64,000 nt of DNA from Apostichopus japonicus. Taxonomy: Eukaryota > Echinodermata > Holothuroidea > Aspidochirotida > Stichopodidae. A program made the translations under genes and the position numbers. This document shows positions 45,501-57,500 of the stretch, one piece after another (the first letter of the stretch is position 1; every line of letters begins with the position of its first letter). The notes below the pieces were generated by a model that was given only the letters and a program-made list of their open reading frames with translations, was not told the origin of the DNA and searched no databases. Location of the stretch: the NCBI RefSeq assembly GCF_037975245.1, contig NC_092568.1, forward strand, positions 5,434,001 to 5,498,000. The letters are read 5' to 3'.

Positions 45501-48500
45501 CAATACCAAATCGAAGGACTCTCCCAGGCGCCAGCCAGTAAATAAACTCCAATTCAAAATGGAAGCCTATTGTTGTGAATTAAATAGAATAAATACTTGG
45601 CTTTGTAGTAATTTGAGAACTCTCCTGCGATGTACCTGTGAAGAACTCAACACACCTACCAAAATACATGATTTTTTTGTCTGTAGTCTGCTTTGTCATT
45701 CATATTAATATTCAATTTTTGTACCAGAAATAGCCATGACAAGGTTGAGTAAACTTAATTCTTTTTTGGTTGTTTTTATTGGTGCAAACAAATGTAAAAC
45801 AGACCTTCGTGGTATAATTGTATCTCAACCAATTTTGAAACTGAATATATCATACTGCTTTTTATTTGATAGAAACTAGTGAGTGTTTAGTGGTTGTGAC
45901 ATGTCATCCTCAGTCATAAAGCATGTATTGCACTGTGACGATTTGTTGGGGGCTACATTAGGGTCAAACACATGTGTAACACTTGCTAAAATATTTAAAG
46001 TTTTATTAAAAATGGCCCTTATTCTATTGAAAATCCCTTATCCCTCCCTGCCACTCTTTTAGGTTGTACATATATAAATGGGCTGTGATGAATGATTTCA
46101 TGGCAGGATATGCAAGGTACAGTGATTTCTTATTGGCATTCCCTCCCCTATCACCCCCTCCCCTCCCCCAAAAACATGAATGGTTAATATAGATGGCCAT
46201 CAATTAGATAGATATAAGCTCATTTAATGAAGCTGAGAAATTGACATTCTAGAGTACTCTGGATCTTCTCGCATTCTGGCGAAAAGTTATTCTTGTAGCA
46301 GAGAAGCAAATCTCTCAAAACATATTTGTACTTCAAATTTTTGTATTTATGCACCAGTTATCACAGTAGAGAAGTTGTAGTGTATGCAGCGCTGTAGGTT
46401 TTTTTTTGTTTTGTACTGTACAGTACATATGTATGTAATTTGATATTTGCAGTGTGCAGTAATATTGTAGTGTGTAATTAAATTGAGGACAGTGAATAAT
46501 ACAGTAATGAATAGTACAATAATACAATGAATAATTTAATTGAGGACAATGAATATTCATACAGTAAGTCATCATATGGATCTTATTAAATATGTCAGAT
46601 GTTATGATTATTCTCATTTTCTTAATTTTGTGCCTATTTTTCCAGAGACCATCCAGTGACCATCAAACAGAGAATTGTTAGTGTTCTAGCTGTGTCGATG
46701 ATGTGCCCGTTTGCTTTGTTTTTTATAGCTGAGGATGCTACAGAATCTCAGGTAAACAAAAACAACATTAAAGATTAGTGAAGTTAGCAGATTAACTAAG
46801 TTAACAGATTAATAGCTAAAATATGAGATTATTTAAGTTAACAGATCAGCTAAATTAATTAACAGATTATTTAAAGTAAAGTTCTGATTATATATGTTTT
46901 TCAGTTACGTTGTCGTTCCCCTAAATTTTAACTGTATGCTACCAAGTCGCAAATTCTGTGCAATATTCTGTTGCGTCCTTTCTTTTGTTTTTCGTATAAA
47001 CAAAGAGTCTAGCTTTGGAATTGAGTAGGCTCATTGTAAATGCAAGTCAAGCAGTCTTCTAGTAGGTTACAAATGGAATGTGTTCAACTCATTGACACAT
47101 TCCAAGACCATGGGACTGTGTCTCTTCTTTTCTAGTTCATTCAATCACACACTCTGCAGACGTATCTGAATGTTTGAGTGCAATATTGACGTAGCCGACA
47201 ATTTCTACCGTGCTTATTTTATAAATTGCTCGTAAGAGCAGAAAATTGTCATCCAGGGATGTCTATTGATGTCCTCATCCCAGGAGTACAAGATTTCTGC
47301 TGTCATACTACCGTGCTGGTACGTAATTAAATACGCAACCGAGCAGAAAATTGTAGCGACAAAAAGAAACAGGAACACGTCATCTTTGCACGGTAATGTT
47401 TAGTAACGTGCAGACTCGACAAGCCTGCGCGAACCAATAAACTGTCTCTTAAGGCTGTATTGGAATTTAGGAAGTGTAAAAGTATTTGTAATTTGATTTT
47501 TCTTTTCCCAGTCTTGTCACTTGTTGGTTATTTTTTTTTATTCCCAGGGTTATTCCATGTGGCAATATCTGGGCTTGAGAAGAGAAGCAATCATACCAGC
47601 TGCAGTACTACCACTTTTAGTTACAATGGTAAGTGAGACAGTTGGGGGGGGGGGGGGGAAACAGCACCATTTTTCTTTAATTTGCTCCAAATGTGTTCAA
47701 TTATGCTGAATACTGTGAAAAATTCTCTATGTACAGTAAGTATGTAGGTTAAATCACGGCATCTTCACTCCGGTTCTCATTTGGTGATACATACATGTAC
47801 AGCCTCCTGTGGAAGTGTTTACAGATCTTTCGGTGGTCTTAGTTCTGGTCCCTCTAATGCCTGTATGTAAATCACCGATCTTACAGATTAGTTCAGATTC
47901 ACCTTTCAGAAAACTCTATTTGCAGGCCTGGTCTGTCAGTCTGCTTTTCAAATGTGTAAGTGCTGCTGATGAGTGCTGAATGATTGCCAAGTCAATATAA
48001 ATACTTAGAAATATCAATTAAAGTCAAGATGGGTCAAAGGTGATACTACTGTAGCTCAAAACCTGAAGTATGTGTGGAAGAAACACCCCCCAAATCTTTC
48101 AAGAATACAACCATTAGCATACCCAGCACTAACCCTACAGACCACTCTATATACTATCAAAAATCCCATGCTCCTCCCCTAAATGACATTTCAAAAAATG
48201 ACTTCTTAAAGCCTTCATCTCATGACAAAATTTTGCATTTGCAAGCACAAATATCCTCATATTTCTCATTAGCTGTGACTTGTGATGGGAATATTTACCC
48301 CCCCCCCTGGCCCTTCCCTCCCCTCTCTCCTTCACCTTTGTTGACTGGTGACCATATAGTGTGACTAGCCGGCATTCACTTCCTTTCCTTGTCGTGAGGC
48401 AATCTGTGATAGCAACAAAACCTTAAAAGACTAAAAATTGTAAAGCATGACTTTAAAGCCTATCTGTTGCCTATTACAATACAGTGCATTGATTGCCTAC

Positions 48501-51500
48501 ATTAAGAGGAGGCCTAAGCTGACAACCGAGTTTTGCACAAACAATTTAAATTACTAAGTTTCAATTGTCTTAGTCCTCACCTTTTCTTTCATTCAGTCAG
48601 ATTCTCTCCTCAGCAGTAAAAAATCCACAAAAAGAATCATCAGTGTTGACCCCAGACTAGATTATTTATTTAAAGTTGCTTACACTTTACAAATATGCTT
48701 TATTCTGACAAAACTGGAGAGTCTTGAATTATAAAACAACTTTTACATCTAAGAAAAGGGAAAATGCTTTGTTGAAGACAGCAAAATGCTTTTGAAGGTG
48801 GAACATTAGTAAAATACCTTTTGACTTTCTAGCATAAATTTGGGGTCAATCCTTGTGACTTTTAAATGACATTCTTGTCAGATAAGGGTTGGGGAATTGT
48901 CAGAGTCATAAAGTTTTTTTTTTTTTGCTCTGTGTAAATATTTTAGCCCGTCTCCTTGGAAAGAGACTGAGTTCTCAGTAAACAATTATGTTAAAAGCTT
49001 CAAAATAGGTTATGAAGAATGAAAGGGGGAAAAAAAATTAAGTGGTTTAACCTTCTCAATGTTAATGATCTTTATGAAATAATCAGAGATCTTTATGAAA
49101 TAATTTAGTACCTCGTAATCATCTTAGAGCAGATAGCAACTTAAGCCAATTATCAGCTTGAAGAGCCTGAGAAGATTACCAGTTCAAAGGAAACTTGAAC
49201 TCCCTGCAGAAGTCGCTCTTAAACTGGTCACACGGGGAAACTAATGATTCTTTTATTGCACGTGTAGTTTATATCCCTGAAAGCTGAGCGTAAATCATCT
49301 CTGGCGCATTTATACGACAGGAATTAACATAGCTGTGGACTTTTTACAACATCCGCTTGGTGCCGGCCGATAAAGCAGTATCTTACATTTGATCCATGTT
49401 AGCTGTCAGTCTCGTCTGAGAAGTAAAGATCGGATTAACAGTTTACAATAACGTGAACAGACTTTGTAAACTTCACTACGCCAAGGCTCATCCTCCCCAA
49501 TCGTCGTCATTCTTCCCAGCCGAAAATACCCAGACTTTTTGTCTTGCAATGTGTCTGCAAGTAGCAACATGGCAGACAAGAGACTTCCTCCTCAAGAGAA
49601 ATGGAGTAGTTTGAAATATTGGAGGGACCTTCCAAGGTGGCAAGCTTCATACCCAGTGGGGTGATAGATATCTTTTCTAGCTTGGGAATGTCGTGAACAA
49701 TTTATCATCTTTTTACACTCGGAGTAACATTAACACTAGACTATGTCAGTATGATGTGACAACCAATAAACTTAGAAAAACACTTACTGATAGCTTCTAT
49801 TGCCCTCAGTATCAGACACTCATAAATTATTTGTATTCTCCAAGAAAATTTCCCTCCTCGCCCCCCAACCCCCTTTCACAAAAAAAACTGATATAACTGA
49901 GCATAACATTACACACAAATTGTACAAAGATGTATTTTCTCCTCCCTCTGCCCCTTTCACTTGTTCCCAGAATTTAAGTAGGTACCTCCAACTTTGTTGA
50001 GCCCTTCAGATGTTAAGGCGTTATCTTCTTGAAATGCCTTTGGGAGCGTCAGTCTGAGGTACAGTAGGCATATATGTTAAGAAGTCTAATGTTTGAAGCA
50101 AAAAGAATCTTCACTTGTGTCTGCCACTACAAGGTAACACTGTGTCTGCCACTACAGGATAACACTGTCAGCCACTTTGATAACTGTGTCTGCCACAACA
50201 AGATAACACTGTCTGCCATTATGATAACACAGTGTCTGCCAATACATGATGACCCTGTCTGCCACCACATGGTTACACTGCCTGCCACTGTGACAAAAAT
50301 GTGTCTGCCACCACATGATAACACTGCCACTGCCATAGGGTGTCTGCCACTACATGACAACACTGTCTGCCACTAAATGATAACACTGCCTGCCACAATG
50401 ATAGCAATGTGCCTGCCATTATGATAACATTATGTCTGCCAATACATGATAGCACTGCCTGCCAATACATGATAACACTGTCTGCCACTATGATAACACT
50501 CTTCCACTACATGATAAACACTGTATCTGCCACTACATGATAAACACTGTATCTACCACTACGTGATAATGTGTCTGCCACTACATGATAACAATGTGTC
50601 TGCCACTACATGATAAACACTGTATCTGCCACTACATGATAAACACTGTATCTACCACTACGTGATAACAATGTGTCTGCCACTACATGATAACAATGTG
50701 TCTGCCACTACATGATAACAACGTGTCTGCCACTACATGATAACAATGTGTCTGCCACTACATGATAACAATGTGTCTGCCACTGATCATGATAACAATG
50801 TCTGCTACTATGATAACAATGTGTCTTTCAATAGATGGTAACACTATCTGCCATGACATGATAACAATGTGTCTGTCGATACATGATAACAATGTCTGCC
50901 ACTATGATAACACTGGATATATTTTTCATTAGGTTATGAAATAGGTTACAAAGGTTGTTTCTTGCTGTTTATATTTCTTCACCCTTTGTGATCGTTTTAA
51001 GGTACAAAGAATTAGCAACCCACTTGTTATATGCTGCTGAAAATGTCAATGAGGGATTCTGTACGTGTTCACGGTGTTCATTTTTCTAATAAAGGTATGA
51101 CTATAATGATACCTACAGTATAGGTCACCTTTACTAATAAATTAAAAAAGAATTCTATCAGTCTTATCCTATGAATTCACCCAATTGGAAAATTATGATT
51201 CTATCCCCCCCCCCCCTACTTGTACTTTACATTTCACTTAACACACTTACAGTCACTTAACTGACTACAGTTTCAATCCAGCTATTTCAATGCACTAGGG
51301 AATTTTGTTTCTACAAACTCGTTAGCCAATGATGAATTTCAAATTGGTGTTCACTCCTTTGCAAGTGTTGTATTCTTTGCACTCTACGATAATATCAATT
51401 AGATTCATTCACTCTCTGCTGACCCACACTTAATTAACTGGTTCGAACGTCTCTGTTGACCTAATATTTTTAAAGCGAAGTACAATCTAGTTTCAAAGGA

Positions 51501-54500
51501 ATCAAAGTGGTACATATATATTCTTCTATGATTATTGAGTGAATGTTGCCATGGATGTAAGAAACACAATCCTGAGGTGACCATGCAAATAAACAATCTC
51601 CTTCAATATAAATGTAATGAAAGTCAGGTTTGTAACTGTATAAACTCTTGTTTGTTATTACTATAAATTTAAGAATGCTGTTAAACCTCTTCTAAACATC
51701 GCTTGAGGCAGGGAAAACGTTGCTTTGAGTACAGAAAGATGTTGTTGTGAGTATGAAAGGGAATCATTAGATTTAAAAAAATGCAAAAATATACAAAAAC
51801 AACAACAACATTGTGTTGGAGTAAGATTTAAAAATGTGTTGCTTTTAGGGTTGAGGGAGTTAGGGGATGGGGGGTTGGGGGGAGGTGGGATGATACACAG
51901 ACTTGTCAAACTATACACTACTTATTGTCATTCTGTATATTAAACATGGGACTTACAAACCTCTTTCCTTCCATTTTTATTCACTCTGTTTTGTTCAGAT
52001 TTTTGTCCTTATTTATTGTTTTCTATAGTTGAATACAATTCTCACCTGCATCTGGAGAGTAAATCTGATATATCTGTTTTGGTACATCTGGGAAAATATT
52101 ACCATAACGTTGTCTTATCTTACCATAACTATTAATAGAAGCCTAGTAATGGCATTGTAACCCGAGTTCATTTCTCGAGGCTTTCACTTTTAGGAAACGT
52201 GGAAGTTGCAATATTCATTCGGTACAGAGTTATATATGTATGATATGTCATCATATATCATATCCGTTTGACAGTTTAACTAGAAATTAAAATGGAGAGA
52301 AAGCCAAGCTTTTGAAAACCATTAGCTACAAAGGATAGCATACAGCACATACTAAGTCTGTACATACATTTCATGGAGAAACGTATGGTTTATCAAATTT
52401 AAGTGACAGGTAAACAAGCAAAGAAACATATCTAGAGGTTTGGAACAAAATTTTGAGACGGAGTCAATTTTTCATGTAGCGGAGTGGAATATATTCTTGC
52501 CCTTTCTTTTCTCGTTATGATATGCCATCAGTTTATCACTGAAAAGAAACTATATTTACGAAGCAGAAATATATGCGCAATGTTTAATACATAATGGACA
52601 TGCTCGCGATGTGTCTCAGGCTACTGTAGATCTACTCTCACGACTTTGTCAACCTTGTCATTCAGTGACAATCACTTCACTCAATAGATGTTTGCATTGA
52701 CATTGATGAGTGTAATTTCCATTATTTTCCATCTCTAATTATCTTCGTCTTGACGCTGTAATGATTACAGCCAGGGAGCAGAGCAAAGAAAAGTACTCAC
52801 AGTTTTTATTGAACTTAAACAAAAGATGCTTCCTTTCTATAGACTGAAAGGCCTATTGTTCCCCATTCATGACTCTCTCCCATTATTGAAAGATTATTAC
52901 CAAGTTGCTTCTCTCAATAATCTTGGAAAAAAATTTGTGATGGTAATATCAGTTTCCATGGAAACTAAAGATTTCATTCATTGTGTGTGTGTACAGTATG
53001 TATATGAGAAGTGACTTAATGATGTTATGTAAAGCTATCGTATGCAAGTTCACAACAGTGTGGATGTTGCATCACAGTTAGAAAGATGTAAATATATTGT
53101 GCGACAGTTAGAAAAATGTAAATGTATTGTGCGACAGTTAGAATATTTAGTTATTATCCTTAGTGTTTTGTGTCATCTAATTCACTTATTTCCTTGTGTA
53201 TGTGATGGTTTGTCCGGGAATAATTATTAGTGTTCAAAGTTTTTGTAGTCAGTTTTAACCTTGGCTCTGAATTTTTTTTTGGCTATAAAATACATTTTCC
53301 TGTGTAAAAAACATACATCTTTGGACTTGTGTAGCAATATGACCATTTTGCATCGCATTTTGCAATGCGATACCGGACTTATTATTCCCAGAGGGAGAGG
53401 GGGGGGTTTGTTTTCCAGTATTTAATATATATACCTGATGTTATCTATTCTTTTAGCTAACAAAATTGCCTGACAAAATTGCTTGGTCCATTCCAGCAGA
53501 GGATGAAGTAAGATTATGCAACTCTATAGAAACTGGTATGACAATATATAGTGTTTATCAGTCTACAACTTGTATAGCTGCAACACAATGAAACTGTTAA
53601 AGTGTTTATATTAAAAGATAGGGAGTCTCCAGGGTTACGAACAAATGAATGAAGTCCTCAGCGTTAGAAGCAATTGAGTCTGCAGTCTTAGAAATGTCAC
53701 AGGTTCATCAGTTTTAACTGAAACAAACTATTTGGGCTTGAATACATCAAACATTTAATCAACTGTTTTCATATAAATATGAAACTCTGAAACGGGTGTC
53801 AGAATTTTCAACTCTGAAAAATGACTAACTATTAAAACTAAGCTGAAGTTAAATCTAAGAACCAAACTAAGCAATTCTGCTTTCTTGACATGTGTGTGTC
53901 TGCTTCCAGGCATATGTGTGTCTGCTTTCCAGGCATGTGTCTGACTGCTTTATTGACATGTTTGTGTCTGCTTTCCTGATGTAGGTGTGTCTGCTTTCCA
54001 GGCATGTGTCTGACTGCTTTATTGACATGTGTGTGTCTGCTTCCCTGATGTATGTGTGTCTGATTTCCAGGCATGTGTGTCTGCTTTTGTGATGTGTGTG
54101 TCTGCTTTCCTGACATGTGTCTGACTGCTTTATTGACATGTGTTTGTCTGCTTTCCTGATGTATGTGTGTCTGATTTCCTGACATGTGTGTGTCTGCTTC
54201 CAGGCATGTGTGTGTCTGATTTGGTGATATATGTGTGTCTGCTTTCCTGACGTATGTGTGTCTGCTTTTAAGGCATATGTGTCTGCTTTCCTGACATGTG
54301 TGTCAGCTTCCCGACATATGTGTGTCTGCTTTCCAGGCATACTGTATGTGTGTCTTCTTTCCAGGCATATGTGTGTCTGCTTTCTTAACATATGTGTGTC
54401 TGGGGCACTTTACTTGATACCTTGAAAACAACACATGAACTTTCCATTCATAGTTTGAACAATGGAATTTGTTAATGAGACTGTACTGTTTTACTGATTG

Positions 54501-57500
54501 CTATAACTGCACTTTACCTTTACAGTGAGTGTGGTTGGGTACGATTGATCAACGTTGAGTACTGTACCTTACTGTATCTTGTGGTCACTTCCACTGACTA
54601 ATCTAAAAGTTTAAGAAAACAATAATGATTCCTATCAGTTTTGCCAATCCTTTTATGAGTATGTTATAGTACAAAGGATGTGAGTGAATTTAATCATAAA
54701 TCATATTCAGGAAGCTTTGGGGAAAAACGGATATAATCAGCTTCTGCTTTACACACAAAGGTCTACTATCGTTATATGTGAGCAAACATTAGACCGTGTA
54801 AATTAAATTCACAATTTGACATAATTTTGTTAACATCCTCTTTCTTTCTGTCCATCTGCTCTGCTAGATTCTATTTCTTGGGCCTCTGTACATGACTTAC
54901 TTGGATTACTGGAACGAATCAGACACAGGTAAGGGTAATTTAATAACGTAAGGCAGTTAGCTATGTTTACATTCCAACATTCTCAGCCACTCAAACTTGC
55001 TGATCAATATGAGCCCTCTATGAATGCAAATCTACACTTGATATCAGAAGCAATAAATTGGTTGTTAGATGTACCTCCTCCTTCCACCCTACACCCCCCC
55101 CCCTCCCCATCCCCTCATCATACCTATTATGTTTCCAGGGAGCAAATTAGATTTTCTTTATTCCAATCATTTCACGAATATAATCAGGTACTTATTTGTA
55201 TATACAATAATGTAACTTTGGTTACAATAATGTACAGGACAAATTAATTCTCAATCTGCAACTTAGTATTATAATTTGAATCGACTAATCACATCAATTA
55301 AAAGCAAGATATCATTTTCATGGGACGTATTGCTTTGTTTTTACATCCACTAGCAGTTGTTGGCTCATTATTATCAGGTCGTAGTCGTCATTATTTCGTC
55401 ATTATCCTACCTCAACTTTTCAATCCCTCTGACATTTAATATCAGCCGTGAAGGGCCTTTTGCTGACTCTCGTCCATAATTTGTAACTTTCTTGTCAAAA
55501 TTTTGATATCGTAAATGTCAAATCTTTTTGTAGCAAGCAAATATGTTAGGAGAAAAACATAAAGATGAAAATAATGCCAAGTGGAAAAGTGCTGATTTAC
55601 CATTCATGAACCAAAGATTTAATATATGTCACTTTGGCAATTAAGGGTTGTAAAAGTAGTTTGTCTGTCTGGCCTTACTGGAGATGGATATTAAACATCG
55701 CTCTTTCTGCCTTTGAGGGATTCTTGTTTGTTTTCTGCCTCTGAGGGAGTCTTTTTTCTTTCCTTTTCTGTTCCTCACAGAGGCTCTCCCACCAGTAAAT
55801 TCAAATATTGATTTATTAGTAAGTGGAACTACTGTATTGTCTGAATTACTGGGAAGCTTCATATATATAAATAACCTACTGCTTTTCTTCTGGTGTCTTT
55901 TTATGATTTAACCTTGCTCGAGAATTTCTTCAGATCATCAGTGGCAAGGAAGAAGAGCAGAGTTTTCCATACAATGTTAAGCAGTGTTCTTCACTGGAGT
56001 CAATTGCTTGCAATCGAGTCAGACTCAAGTCACATATTTCTTGATTTGTGACTTGACTTGACTTGTGATGAAATAACTTTTGACTCGCCTTTTGTCTTTG
56101 ACTTGACAAAAACTGACTTGTTTACAACACTGCCATTTTGACCATCATAAATAGACCATAAGTAGTAATCCACAAATTGCCACATTTTGCTGAAAGTGAT
56201 TACAAATGTCCGATTAGGTTTCGTCAATTTTTTTTAAGGGAAACCCCCCTTTGATTGTTTTCACTATAATATTAACCACATGCAGCTGTTAGCAAAGAAG
56301 GAAACTTGTTCAACAACAAGACAGCCTTTAAGACAATGAAACCTCTATCATCCAGTGATAGATTTCATTTTGCAAGTTTCTTATCATCTCGTTATAAAAA
56401 ATGTTTTAATGGACCACTTGCAGGATTTCTCTTGTTTGTTTAGTGGAGATTGGACAATGTTTTGAGTTTAAATGCAGTAAAGATGTCTTTTAAATCTCTT
56501 TGATCCTGCCAGCTATAGGCAATTGACTCATTGTTGAGAGCATTGTGGTCAAGGCAGTGGACTTGTGATCTAAGGCTTGCAGGTTCGAGTCCTGGCCAGA
56601 TCATTACATTGTGTCCTTGGTATTATCGTATTATCAAGGTAGAAAACTTGTTATAACTTCTACTTTTTAAAACACTGGTAAACTGCCAAACTGAAAGCTA
56701 TCACAGTGCAGAAGAGAAGATCTCAATATAGCATTTGCTGACGACTTCACTTTTGTGAGAAATATATGTTTGCCTTTAGACGTTTTCGATCCAGTTTTGT
56801 TTATATTAAAAGGAAAACATTGGTTTGTTTGTTCCAAATCATTAACATCTGAATTAACACTGCATGTGTTATCCTTCACTTTATCTATAAAGGGACCTTT
56901 GTTCTTCTCCCTCTCTCACCTTCTGATCCCTCCATCTCCCTACCTCCCCCCCCCTCACCCCTCCTTCTGCCCATACACTGTTAGGATTCACTTTGTCTGG
57001 TCCTACAGTGTAAAGTGTTGCGTTTCTAGTGACAATCCCCTTTGCTTTGTTTGTTTCCTGTAACCGAATTCAACACAATACTACAGTATATCAATGCAAT
57101 ATAATATTTATACATTCCTATGCATATTGTACATTACTGCCTCATATCTTCCTATATGGATTTTTGACATTGAGATTGTTGCCTAGCAACAGAAAACTAG
57201 TTTTTCTAGTATAAGCAGCTTGCATTCATTTTGGACATCTTCTGATGAAGATTGCTGCTGTTTAGTTCATGGTGTTAGTTGCTATGAAGAAGATGCTATG
57301 TTTAATAGTTGGATGAGTTGGTTGCCGTACTTACTGATGAAGATGACGTGGGTTATGAAATCTTTATATCCATCACGTCACAAATTACCTTGTTATGCAA
57401 ATTAGCCTAGGGAATAATTGGTGCAAATTCTTCAATATTGTTGACTGATAGCCTTTTATGAATGACAGGATGAGCATAGGCTCTAGTTTTTTTCATAATT

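Larger units (their letters stand above)
43345..46645 (+). other. RCE1 intron 1, second part (after exon 1b)
   Basis: Non-coding. It contains a truncated hairpin motif (43930-43945), a C-rich microsatellite (44416-44461), a SINE (45006-45170), and a partly duplicated phrase aattgaggacaRtgaata near 46484 and 46534. Confidence 0.5.
47629..54867 (+). other. RCE1 intron 3
   Basis: The second longest intron of the gene. It holds a G-tract at the 5' end, a block near 49200-49680 with more CpG, two minisatellites (50116-50915 and 53880-54402), and C/G tracts. No other gene is supported. Confidence 0.6.

Noticed and set aside
49571-49669. Short frame [14 protein letters not shown] and on, in intron 3
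   Set aside because: Only about 32 codons, with no splice partner found and no family recognised. The stop follows within the same stretch.
50116-50915. Possible CRISPR-like array
   Set aside because: Units are directly adjacent without unique spacers, and the sequence is eukaryotic. It is a minisatellite.
53838-54391. Open frames with repeating THxxxKQTH-like peptides
   Set aside because: Both frames are translations of the minisatellite. The frame is open simply because the repeat unit lacks stops.
56530-56610. Possible functional tRNA gene (perfect B box)
   Set aside because: The acceptor and anticodon stems do not pair well, and a second diverged copy exists at 45006, so it is a SINE head.
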